NCBI RefSeq assembly: GCF_014191605.1
Contig: NZ_JACHWU010000004.1
Coordinates: forward strand, 186,001-250,000
Reading direction: 5' to 3'
Source: Prauserella isguenensis
GTDB lineage: Bacteria > Actinomycetota > Actinomycetes > Mycobacteriales > Pseudonocardiaceae
Length of the DNA: 64,000 nucleotides
Shown here one piece after another: positions 8,009 through 15,616 of the stretch. The position numbers and the translations under genes are program-made. The first letter of the stretch is position 1. Each line of letters starts with the position of its first letter. The notes below the pieces were generated by a model, which was not told the DNA's origin, did no database searches, and saw only the letters and a list, made by a program, of their open reading frames with translations.

Positions 8009-8886
8009 CCACCACGCAATCACTGCTCACCGATTCCGTCCACGTCAACGGAGTCGACATCGCCTATGTCGACAAGGGCGAAGGCGACCCGGTGGTGCTG
8101 CTGCACGGGTTCCCCGACTCGCATTATCTCTGGCGGAACCAGATCGACCCGCTCGTGGAGGCGGGTTACCGGGTCGTCGTGCCCGATCAGCGCGGGTTCG
8201 GGGAGTCGAGCAAACCGCAGGACATCGAGGCCTACGACATGCGGACGCTGGTCAACGACATCGTCGGGTTGACCCAGCAGCTCGGGATCGGCAGGGCACA
8301 TCTGGTCGGCCACGACTGGGGCGCCGCGATCGCGTGGATGTACGCGTTCCTGATGCCCCGCCGGGTCGACCATCTCGCGGTGTTCTCCGTCGGACATCCC
8401 GGGGTGTTCGCCACGCCCAGCATCGAACAGCGCAAGGCCAGCTGGTACATGCTGTTCTACCAGTTCCCCGGTGTCAGTGAGGAGCTGTTGCGTCGCAACG
8501 GATGGCGGTTGTTCAAGGAGATCATCGGCGCCGACGGCGACCACCGGCGCTACCTGCGGGAACTCGCCAAGCCGGGAGCGCTCACGGCTGCCCTCAACTG
8601 GTACCGGGCGAACCGTTCTCCCGAGGCCGAGCTGCGGACCGAGCGCAACTTCCCGCCGGTGCTGGCTCCGACATTGGGCGTCTGGTCGACCGGTGACCAG
8701 GCGTTGTTGGAGGAAGGCATGACCGGTTCGCAGAAGTTCGTGAAGGGGCCGTGGCGTTACGAACGGGTGGAGGACGCCGGCCACTGGATCCCGCTCGACC
8801 GGCCCGAGCTGACGACGGACCTGCTGCGCGGATTCCTGGGTTCGCAGAGTTCGGCCGCGGCGCCGTCCCGCCGCCGCAGGCTCTGA
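8005..8886 (+). CDS. Epoxide-hydrolase-like alpha/beta-hydrolase
   Basis: Alpha/beta-hydrolase of 293 residues. HGFPDSHYLWRNQ forms the oxyanion region, and the nucleophile elbow GHDWGA carries Asp104, which separates epoxide hydrolases and dehalogenases from Ser hydrolases. The late catalytic His lies in AGHWIPLDRP. These features favour epoxide opening over chain release. It overlaps the flavin monooxygenase gene by ATGA. The C-terminus ends in a run of basic residues (PSRRRRL) of unknown meaning. Confidence 0.85.
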   Translation: MTTTQSLLTDSVHVNGVDIAYVDKGEGDPVVLLHGFPDSHYLWRNQIDPLVEAGYRVVVPDQRGFGESSKPQDIEAYDMRTLVNDIVGLTQQLGIGRAHLVGHDWGAAIAWMYAFLMPRRVDHLAVFSVGHPGVFATPSIEQRKASWYMLFYQFPGVSEELLRRNGWRLFKEIIGADGDHRRYLRELAKPGALTAALNWYRANRSPEAELRTERNFPPVLAPTLGVWSTGDQALLEEGMTGSQKFVKGPWRYERVEDAGHWIPLDRPELTTDLLRGFLGSQSSAAAPSRRRRL

Positions 8887-8906
8887 CGCGGACAGGAGGG
8901 ATCGGT

Positions 8907-9812
8907 GTGATCGGGTTCGTGTTCCCCGGCCAGGGGACGGTACGGGTCGGCATGGGTGGTTGGCTGCGCCGTGAGGGAGCCGCCGCCCCGGTCTGGGAGT
9001 GCGCCGAGGAGCTCTTCGGCGAGTCCGTGGCACGGCTGTGCGCGCGGGGTCCGCTCGCACGGCTCGTCGACACCGAGCATGCCCAGCCCGCCGTGACGGT
9101 GTGCAACCTCGCCGGGCTCGCCGTGCTCAGGGCCCGCGGCTACGAGCCGGACATCGTCGCCGGGCACAGCGTGGGCGAGCTCAGCGCGCTGTGCGCCGCA
9201 GGCGTGCTGGACGAGGCCGAGACGTTGCGGCTGGTAGCCACCAGGTCGGCGTTGATGGCCGAACTGCCCGGCCACGGGGTCATGAGCTCGGTGCTGGGCC
9301 TGCCCGTCGAGCGGGTCGAGGAACTCGCGGCCGAGTCGTCCCGGCCGGGCCAGCCACTGGTCGTGGGGCTCGACAACGCGCGGGAACAGGTCGTCGTGTC
9401 GGGGCATCCGGAGGCGCTCGAACGGTTCGCAGCCTCGGCGGACGGCGCCCGCAGCATCGTTGCGCTGAAGGTGGGTCATGCCTTCCACTCGCCGCTGATG
9501 GCGGGAGCGGTCGACGCGTGGGCCGAGGCCGTGCGGGCCGCACCGCTGAAACCGCCGCGGCTGCCCGTCGTGCCGAACGTGACCGGCGAGCCGACGACCG
9601 ATCTCGGCACCATCACCGACGCGCTGATCGAACAGCTGGTGGCCCGGGTCCAGTGGACGCGCACGATGAACGAGCTGTCCACTGTGGAGGGGTGCGTCGA
9701 GGTGGGGGACAGCAAATCGCTCACCGGGATGTTCCGTACCGTCGGCGTGCGCTGTGTCAGCATGTCCACGCCCGCGGTACTGCGTTCCCTGCCCGCAGGC
9801 GGTGTGCGATGA
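8907..9812 (+). CDS. Malonyl-CoA:ACP transacylase (FabD-like)
   Basis: Acyltransferase of 301 residues with GQG at 8-10, the nucleophile motif GHSVGELSAL (Ser88), and GHAFHSPLM carrying the second catalytic His. The AFHS form is typical of malonyl rather than methylmalonyl specificity. The GTG start is favoured by caggagg 8 bases upstream and by the immediate MIGFVFPGQG. A dedicated transferase inside a type II PKS operon is uncommon, since many such systems borrow the fatty acid synthase FabD. It suggests the cluster can supply its own extender units. Confidence 0.9.
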   Translation: MIGFVFPGQGTVRVGMGGWLRREGAAAPVWECAEELFGESVARLCARGPLARLVDTEHAQPAVTVCNLAGLAVLRARGYEPDIVAGHSVGELSALCAAGVLDEAETLRLVATRSALMAELPGHGVMSSVLGLPVERVEELAAESSRPGQPLVVGLDNAREQVVVSGHPEALERFAASADGARSIVALKVGHAFHSPLMAGAVDAWAEAVRAAPLKPPRLPVVPNVTGEPTTDLGTITDALIEQLVARVQWTRTMNELSTVEGCVEVGDSKSLTGMFRTVGVRCVSMSTPAVLRSLPAGGVR

Positions 9813-10300
9813 CGTCCTGGGGTAGCGCGGCCGTCTCCTTCGACGGGGTTCGTGGTCCGGCGGCGCTCGTTGCGCCGATGCCGGTCGAGCGGGTGTTCAC
9901 CCGGGCCGAACGACTGCACTCCGGGAAGGGTAGGACGCTCCAGCACTGGGCAGGGCGGCTCGCGGCCAAGTACGCGGTGCTCCGGCTGCTGACTGTGCAG
10001 GAGGACGAACACAGCCTGGGCGAGGTGGAGATCCTGCCGCGGCCGTCGCCGATCTGCGGGAGCGGTGCCGCGTGTCTGCACGGGCATCCGCCGGCCGTCC
10101 AGCTGCGGGGAACATTGTGGACGCGGGTCCGGCCGGAACGCCGTGTCGGGGTGTCGATCAGTCACGCGGCGAGCCTGGCCGTGGCGGTCGCGCTGGAATC
10201 GGCGCGGCTTCCGGGGGACGGCGACGAGGGCCGGACGTGCGACGAGGGCCGGACGTGCGACGAGGACCGGACGCGGGCCGGGAAAGGGGCTCTGCGATGA
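9809..10300 (+). CDS. Degenerate AcpS-like protein
   Basis: Protein of 163 residues resembling holo-ACP synthase over its middle: VERVFTRAERLHSGKG, WAGRLAAKYAVLRLL, LGEVEILPRPSP and GVSISHAASLAVAVAL. The AcpS core motif RFAAKEA reads RLAAKYA here, so the Mg-binding Glu is Tyr, and the N-terminal GxDxxxxxR motif is absent. Phosphopantetheinyl transfer may therefore be lost. It may instead partner the second AcpS-like protein of the operon or have a new role. The C-terminus is an 18-bp tandem repeat. It overlaps both neighbours by ATGA. Confidence 0.65.
   Translation: MTSWGSAAVSFDGVRGPAALVAPMPVERVFTRAERLHSGKGRTLQHWAGRLAAKYAVLRLLTVQEDEHSLGEVEILPRPSPICGSGAACLHGHPPAVQLRGTLWTRVRPERRVGVSISHAASLAVAVALESARLPGDGDEGRTCDEGRTCDEDRTRAGKGALR
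10223..10276 (+). repeat. Three 18-bp in-frame tandem repeats
   Basis: Two identical copies of gacgagggccggacgtgc followed by a diverged third copy. They encode DEGRTC, DEGRTC and DEDRTR at the C-terminus of the degenerate AcpS-like protein. The repeat keeps frame, so copy number changes would lengthen or shorten an acidic/basic tail. Confidence 0.9.
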
Positions 10301-11148
10301 GGGACACGGCTCAGCGCTGGCTCGACGCGTGGCGTGCGGGCAGCGTCACCGAACTGACCGCCGTCGCCGAATCCTTTTCGGACCCGGACACCGACGGCGC
10401 GGTGTCCGGTGCGGAACTGGCCGAACACCTGGCTGGAGTGTTGCGCCGCTTCCCCCGGTGGCCCCTCGACGCGGAGACGACGGCCGAGACCGACGACACG
10501 ATCGTGCTCACGTGGACCGTCACCGCCGCGCACCGCGCGCCGTATCTGGGCATTCCCTCCGCGGGCGGTGACGCCACCATCAGCGGGGTCGACGTACTCA
10601 CGCGCAGCGCCGGGCGGGTGTCGGTCACCCGCCGGTTCGACCGGCTCGCACTCGCACGGTCACTCGGTTACGACGCCCGATTCCTGCCGCCGTCGACCGA
10701 TGTCGTCGACTACGGCATCAGCATGGGTGCGGGTTCGTCCCGCACCGCGGCACCGGGTGCGCTGACGCTGACCTGGCTCGACGTCCACGACGACGAGGAG
10801 GGCGCGGACGTGGACCTGCTCACGTACGAGGTCGTCAAATCCCTCAGGCACAGCAAGGGATTCCTCGGCGCGGCGATCTTCGAGATCGGCGGTCGCCGCT
10901 ACACTCTGAGCGCCTTCACCACCCTCGACGCGGTCAGAGCGGTGCATGCCAAACCGCATCAGCGAGCGATGCGCCGGTTCTTCCGCGGCGGGTTGTGCAC
11001 CGGCGCCTACACCAGCGTGTGGTCCCTCGAACGCGACAGCGTGTACCTGCGCTGTGCCGGGTGTTCCGCGGTCGTGCCGGGCGACCGGGCGTGCGACTGC
11101 GGCAACGAACCGTCCGCCCGTCCGCTGATCCCCCTACCCGAGGAGTGA
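10297..11148 (+). CDS. SnoaL-like protein with C-terminal zinc-ribbon-like tail
   Basis: Protein of 283 residues. Residues 1-125 look like a SnoaL/NTF2-type domain (AQRWLDAWRAGSVTELTAVAESFSDP, later GDATISGVDVLTRSAGRVSVTRRFDRL), a fold used by polyketide cyclases. Residues 150-245 resemble a ferredoxin-like domain of the antibiotic-biosynthesis-monooxygenase kind, but this is weak. The C-terminus has LRCAGCSAVVPGDRACDCGN, a C-x2-C-x8-C-x-C arrangement suited to zinc binding. I know no protein with this combination. A cyclase or chain-shaping role is inference. Starts in an ATGA overlap. Confidence 0.55.
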   Translation: MRDTAQRWLDAWRAGSVTELTAVAESFSDPDTDGAVSGAELAEHLAGVLRRFPRWPLDAETTAETDDTIVLTWTVTAAHRAPYLGIPSAGGDATISGVDVLTRSAGRVSVTRRFDRLALARSLGYDARFLPPSTDVVDYGISMGAGSSRTAAPGALTLTWLDVHDDEEGADVDLLTYEVVKSLRHSKGFLGAAIFEIGGRRYTLSAFTTLDAVRAVHAKPHQRAMRRFFRGGLCTGAYTSVWSLERDSVYLRCAGCSAVVPGDRACDCGNEPSARPLIPLPEE

Positions 11149-11154
11149 GCACCC

Positions 11155-11928
11155 GTGCCCGTCTTCACCTCCGAACACCGCAACACGCCGGGAGACGGCC
11201 CCCTGGTCGTGTTCATGTCCGCATTATTCGCAGGCAAGTGGATCTGGGACCACCCGTTCACCGAGCTCGGCAACGCGGGCCGTCCGGTCATGCGGATCAA
11301 CGAGGCCATCTGCGCGGTCGACAGCAAGGTGGCCGGTTCGATCGAACGCCTCGGTGACGAGCTGATCGCCGCCTGCGACGCGGTCGGGGCCGAGGACGTC
11401 GTGGTCTGCGCGAACTCGCTCGGCGGGCTCGTGTCCATCGACCTGGCGGGCCGCCGTCCCGACCGGGTCAAGGGAATCGTCGTCAGCGGCGCGCCGGGCC
11501 TGACCACCGAACCCGACGTCGGCCTGAGCATGGACCGGCGCGGCAGCGTCAAACTGGCGACCGACCAGTTCCGCGAACGCATGCTGGCAGCGCTCTTCCA
11601 CGGCGAACCGCTGTTCACCGAGGAACAGATCGAGGAGACGGGCGCGCTGCTCAGCACCGGTCCCGCCATGGTCGCGATGGCGCGCAGCCTGCGGGCGACC
11701 CGGAACTACGCCGTGTCCGCGGGACTGGACGGCGTGCAGTGCCCGTCGTTGTACGTGTGGGGCGCCCGTGACCGGATGACTCCGGTCGCGCCGTGGCAGG
11801 AACTCCTCGAAGGCTACGACGACGCGGAATTCGTCACCGTCGACGACTGCGGGCACATCCCGATGGTCGAACGCAGCGAGCTCTACACCGCGCGGTTGAC
11901 CCGGTTCGTCGACCGGATCGCGGCGTGA
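11155..11928 (+). CDS. Ser alpha/beta-hydrolase, candidate chain-release enzyme
   Basis: Alpha/beta-hydrolase of 257 residues. The elbow CANSLGGLVSIDLA carries a Ser nucleophile, WGARDRMTPV supplies the likely Asp, and DDCGHIPMVERSE the His. Unlike the epoxide-hydrolase-like protein upstream it has Ser, so it is the better candidate for releasing the finished chain from ACP. The GTG start is supported by gaggag 9 bases upstream. Its stop overlaps the next start (GTGA). Confidence 0.8.
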   Translation: MPVFTSEHRNTPGDGPLVVFMSALFAGKWIWDHPFTELGNAGRPVMRINEAICAVDSKVAGSIERLGDELIAACDAVGAEDVVVCANSLGGLVSIDLAGRRPDRVKGIVVSGAPGLTTEPDVGLSMDRRGSVKLATDQFRERMLAALFHGEPLFTEEQIEETGALLSTGPAMVAMARSLRATRNYAVSAGLDGVQCPSLYVWGARDRMTPVAPWQELLEGYDDAEFVTVDDCGHIPMVERSELYTARLTRFVDRIAA

Positions 11929-12425
11929 CCGCGCGGGCCGTCCTGTTCGGGGTCGATGTGCTCGACGTCCGCAGGGTGTCGCGCGCCATCGACTACAGCG
12001 GCAGCTCGTACGTTCGGCACGTGACCGCGGACGAGGAGCCGCGGCTGCATCCCGACGGCGCGGTGGCGACGGCAGCCACGGTCGCCGTCAAGGAGGCACT
12101 GATCAAAGCCATCGGCGGACGTCCGCCCGGGTTCAGCTGGCACGACTTCCTCGCCGGTTCCGACACCGACACGCTGGTTCCGGCGACGGCGGGGCGCCTC
12201 CTCGAGGACGCGACGCCCCAGCTCGGCCAGGTCACCGACGTCATGCTCACGGAACACTGCAGCTACCGCGTCCGCGGCGCGAGCCTCGACGCGGCTCTCA
12301 CCCGCCTGGGCGTCGCCGACCGGGACGGGGCGTCCGCGGTCGGCTCCGCCCGCTGGGGGCGGCGCGAGGAAACGCTCGTCGCCCTCGCCGTTCTCGTCAC
12401 GACCACCGCGAAGGAGTCCGCATGA
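11925..12425 (+). CDS. AcpS-type holo-ACP synthase-like protein
   Basis: Protein of 166 residues with the AcpS layout: FGVDVLDVRRV (the GxDxxxxxR motif), YVRHVTADEE, and ATVAVKEALIKAIGG (the KEA motif). Thus the Asp and Glu needed for Mg-CoA binding are both present, unlike in the operon's other AcpS-like protein. It probably attaches phosphopantetheine to Ser52 of the operon ACP. The GTG start lies in a GTGA overlap with the hydrolase gene. The C-terminal 50 residues go beyond the usual AcpS length of about 125. Confidence 0.75.
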   Translation: MTARAVLFGVDVLDVRRVSRAIDYSGSSYVRHVTADEEPRLHPDGAVATAATVAVKEALIKAIGGRPPGFSWHDFLAGSDTDTLVPATAGRLLEDATPQLGQVTDVMLTEHCSYRVRGASLDAALTRLGVADRDGASAVGSARWGRREETLVALAVLVTTTAKESA

Positions 12426-13468
12426 GCATGTCCACCCGGTCGGCCACCGAGGTCCTCGTCGCTGAAGGAGAATCGGTGCAGTCGGCGCTCGACGCCGCGG
12501 CCGAGGGCACGATCATCCGCCTCGCCGAAGGAACGTTCGAAGGGAACTTGTCGGTCACCACGCCGGGCGTCACGCTCGTCGGGGCGGGCAGGGGCCGCAC
12601 GGTGCTCGTGCCCGGAGCGCCCGCTCCGACGTCGATCCCGCCGTTGCACGACGCCCCGGCTGACGTCATCAGTGGGATCGCGCTGCACGAGATGACCGAC
12701 GTGGCGATCGAAGGCATGACCGTGCGCGGCTTCAGCGGTGCCGGCGTGTACGCCCACAGCTGCCGCGGGATCCGGCTGGCCGACGTCGAATCGGACGGCA
12801 ACCGGGTGTGGGGGCTGTACGTGCGCGAATCCGCCGACGTCGAGGTCGAGTCGTGCCAGGCCCGCGGCAGCCAGTACGCGGGGGTCGCCTTCGCGTTCTG
12901 CCCGGCCGGTTCGCGCTGTCTGGTCACCGGCAGCGAATGCAGCGAGTCGGCCTTCGGTGTGTTCGTCGACAACTCCAGCACCGTTCGGGTCGTCGGCAAC
13001 CGTTGCCACGGCAATGCTGCGGGCATCCTCCTGCTGCACCAGACCTACGAGGGCGAACTGCCGGGTGGTGTGAACGACTGCCTCGTCTCCGACAACGACG
13101 TCACGGGGAACACTCTTGCCGCGGGAGGTGAGGCGCCGGACGATCTCGGCGCTGCGGGCCCTCCCATCTCGGGCGTCGGCATCGCGGCCATCGGCACGGA
13201 GCGGGTCGCCGTGGTCGGCAACCGGGTGCACGACAACCGGCCGTCCGGCGAGACGGTGATGCCGGGGGCGGTCGTACTGGCGAGCTCGGCCGACTGGGGC
13301 GGCTCCGACTCGTCGGACAACTCCCTCGAATGGAATGTGATCACCGGAAACGAGCCGTTCGACGCGTTGGTCGCGGTGGACCCGGCCGGTCAGCGTTTCC
13401 GCAACAATGTCATCGGCACTTCCCAGCCGGAACGACTCGACGACCACGCGCCACAGGGGACGGTATGA
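12422..13468 (+). CDS. Right-handed parallel beta-helix (NosD/CASH-like) protein
   Basis: Protein of 348 residues. It opens with EGESVQSALDAAAEGTIIRL and GVTLVGAGRGRTVL, typical of the first coils of pectate-lyase-like helices. Repeated coils of about 22 residues follow (VAIEGMTVRGFSGAGVYA, IRLADVESDGNRVWGLYV, VRVVGNRCHGNAAGILLL). No signal peptide or membrane segment is seen, so it should be cytoplasmic unless exported by another route. It directly precedes an ABC-2 ATPase and two permeases, an order recalling nosD-nosF-nosY. Its task may be binding, isomerising or presenting the product to the exporter (inference). Confidence 0.8.
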   Translation: MSMSTRSATEVLVAEGESVQSALDAAAEGTIIRLAEGTFEGNLSVTTPGVTLVGAGRGRTVLVPGAPAPTSIPPLHDAPADVISGIALHEMTDVAIEGMTVRGFSGAGVYAHSCRGIRLADVESDGNRVWGLYVRESADVEVESCQARGSQYAGVAFAFCPAGSRCLVTGSECSESAFGVFVDNSSTVRVVGNRCHGNAAGILLLHQTYEGELPGGVNDCLVSDNDVTGNTLAAGGEAPDDLGAAGPPISGVGIAAIGTERVAVVGNRVHDNRPSGETVMPGAVVLASSADWGGSDSSDNSLEWNVITGNEPFDALVAVDPAGQRFRNNVIGTSQPERLDDHAPQGTV

Positions 13469-14403
13469 CCTTTGCGCTGACCTGCGAGAACCTGGTCAAG
13501 CGATACGACGGGACGGCGGTGGTGGACCACGTCGGTTTCCACATCGACTCCGGCGAGGCCTACGGCCTGCTCGGGCCGAACGGTGCGGGCAAGACCACCA
13601 CGATCTCGATGCTGGTGGGCCTCTTGCGTCCCGACGGCGGTTCCGTGCAGGTGAACGGCATCGAGATGGGTTCCGACCCGGTCGAGGCCAAACGCCTTAT
13701 CGGTTACGTGCCGCAGGAGATCGCGCTCTATCCGGAGCTGACCGCCCGGGAGAACCTGCGCTACTTCGGCAGGCTCTACGGCCTCGGGCGGCGCAGACTC
13801 GCCGCCCGGATCACGGAGGTCCTCGACGCGGTCGGCCTGAGCGAGCGCGGTGACGACAAGGTGCAGACCTATTCCGGCGGGATGAAACGCAGGGCCAACA
13901 TCGGGGTGGCGCTGCTGCACGAACCGGAACTGCTCATCCTCGACGAGCCGACCGTCGGCGTGGACCCGCAGAGCAGGGTCGCCATCCTCGACAGCATCGA
14001 ACGGCTCGTCGGGGAAGGCGTGAGCTTGCTCTACACCTCCCATTACATGGAGGAGGTCGAACGGGTCTGCACGAGGGTCGGAATCATCGACAAGGGTCGC
14101 GTCGTCGCCGACGGCACCCGGCGTGAACTGGTCGCGGAACTGGGCGGGACCGACAAGGTGGACCTGGTGCTCGACGGCGACGTCCACGCGGCGGCCGAGA
14201 AGCTCCGCGCGGTCGAGGGCGTCACCGAAGCAGCCGTGACGGGCCAGAACTCGCTGCGCCTGCTGGCCGTCGGAGGAAGGCACCTGCTGCCCGCACTCCT
14301 CGGCGCGGTGGACGGACTCGCCCAGGTCACCGGTGTCGACGTGATCGAACCGGACCTCGAGGCCGCGTTCCTGCACCTGACCGGCAGCACGTTGCGCGAC
14401 TGA
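13465..14403 (+). CDS. ABC-2 transporter ATPase
   Basis: ATPase of 312 residues with Walker A GPNGAGKTTT near 35-44, the signature YSGGMKRR, and Walker B LLILDEPTVG. It matches the DrrA/CcmA group that drives drug and lipid exporters. It overlaps the beta-helix gene by ATGA and precedes two membrane subunits, so the three probably form one exporter that gives self-resistance or secretes the cluster product. Confidence 0.92.
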   Translation: MTFALTCENLVKRYDGTAVVDHVGFHIDSGEAYGLLGPNGAGKTTTISMLVGLLRPDGGSVQVNGIEMGSDPVEAKRLIGYVPQEIALYPELTARENLRYFGRLYGLGRRRLAARITEVLDAVGLSERGDDKVQTYSGGMKRRANIGVALLHEPELLILDEPTVGVDPQSRVAILDSIERLVGEGVSLLYTSHYMEEVERVCTRVGIIDKGRVVADGTRRELVAELGGTDKVDLVLDGDVHAAAEKLRAVEGVTEAAVTGQNSLRLLAVGGRHLLPALLGAVDGLAQVTGVDVIEPDLEAAFLHLTGSTLRD

Positions 14404-14425
14404 ACGAACAAGGGGTTGTCGGTAG

Positions 14426-15616
14426 GTGTTGACAAAGCTCTCGGCACTGGCGGTCGTCGCCGGGCACGAGGTCAGGGCGCGGCTGCGCGACGGCACGGCG
14501 GTGCTGATCGCCTTCGTGGCGCCGGTGCTGCTGGCGACGCTGTTCGGTGTCGCACTCGGCGGGGACGACGAACAAGCGCTCGACACGACGATCGGCATCG
14601 TCGACAACGACGGCGGCGAGGTGCCCGCGAGTGTCCAGCGGGAAGCGATGGACAGCGAACAGCTGCGTGACATGATCGGGTTCGAGCGCTTCCCGGACGT
14701 CGATGCGGCACAGCAGGCGGTCGACGACGGTGCGGCCGGCGCGGCGATCGTGTTCGAGGAGGGCTTCAGCGAGAGCGTGAGCGCCGGTGAGGGCGGCGAG
14801 GTGTCCGTCCTCGAATCGGCGGAGGCGCCGTACGCGGGCGTCGTGGCGCGCAGCCTCGTCGACCAGGTCTCGTCCTTGGTCGCCTCGCGCACCCTGGCGG
14901 TGGACGTGTCGCTGGCGGCGGGCGTGCCCCCGGAGCGGGTGACCGAGTTCGTCGAGGAGAACGGCGCCGACGGGCCCGCGCTGCGGCTCTCCGACGCCAC
15001 GGTCGCGGGCGCGCAAGTCGGGATGACGGTGCATTACGGCGCGGGCATGGCGGTGATGTTCGCCTTCTTCGTGGCGGGAACGTCGGCACGGGCTCTGCTC
15101 ACCGACCGGCAGTTGGGCACACTCGACCGCATCCGGGCGGGCCCCGTGCCCGCCTGGACGCCACTGGCGGGCAAGGCCGTGGTGGGGTTCGGGCTGGCCC
15201 TCGTCAGCATGTGCACGACATGGGTCTCGTCCGAACTGATCTTTGGGGTCAGCTGGGGAGATCCCGTCGCGGTGCTGCTCCTGCTCGTCGCGCACGTCTT
15301 CGCCGCGACGATGCTCGTGCTGCTGGTGGCGAGCAGGGCGCGGACCGATGCCCAGGTCGACGGCTTCGTGCTGGGACTGGCCTTCGTGCTGGCGCTGCTC
15401 GGCGGGAGCATCGTGCCGGTCTACGACCTTCCGGACTTCCTGCAGACGGCCGCGCTCGTGACACCGAACGGCTGGGTGTCGGAAGGAATCGGGCAGCTCG
15501 CGGCCGCAGGCACGGGAGTGTCGGACGTGACGACGCCGCTGCTGGTGCTCGTCGGCATCGGCGTCGCGGCCGGGATTCCCGCATTCCTGCGCTTCTCGAA
15601 GGGACGGTTCGCATGA
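14426..15616 (+). CDS. ABC-2 type permease subunit 1
   Basis: Membrane protein of 396 residues. One helix is near the N-terminus (VLIAFVAPVLLATLFGVAL), then a large polar domain of about 170 residues rich in Glu/Asp, then five C-terminal helices, the layout of YhgE/Pip-like ABC-2 permeases. The GTG start gives MLTKLSALAVVAGHEVRARL; aaggggtt upstream is a weak ribosome site. Together with the next gene it would form the membrane channel for the adjacent ATPase. Confidence 0.88.
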   Translation: MLTKLSALAVVAGHEVRARLRDGTAVLIAFVAPVLLATLFGVALGGDDEQALDTTIGIVDNDGGEVPASVQREAMDSEQLRDMIGFERFPDVDAAQQAVDDGAAGAAIVFEEGFSESVSAGEGGEVSVLESAEAPYAGVVARSLVDQVSSLVASRTLAVDVSLAAGVPPERVTEFVEENGADGPALRLSDATVAGAQVGMTVHYGAGMAVMFAFFVAGTSARALLTDRQLGTLDRIRAGPVPAWTPLAGKAVVGFGLALVSMCTTWVSSELIFGVSWGDPVAVLLLLVAHVFAATMLVLLVASRARTDAQVDGFVLGLAFVLALLGGSIVPVYDLPDFLQTAALVTPNGWVSEGIGQLAAAGTGVSDVTTPLLVLVGIGVAAGIPAFLRFSKGRFA

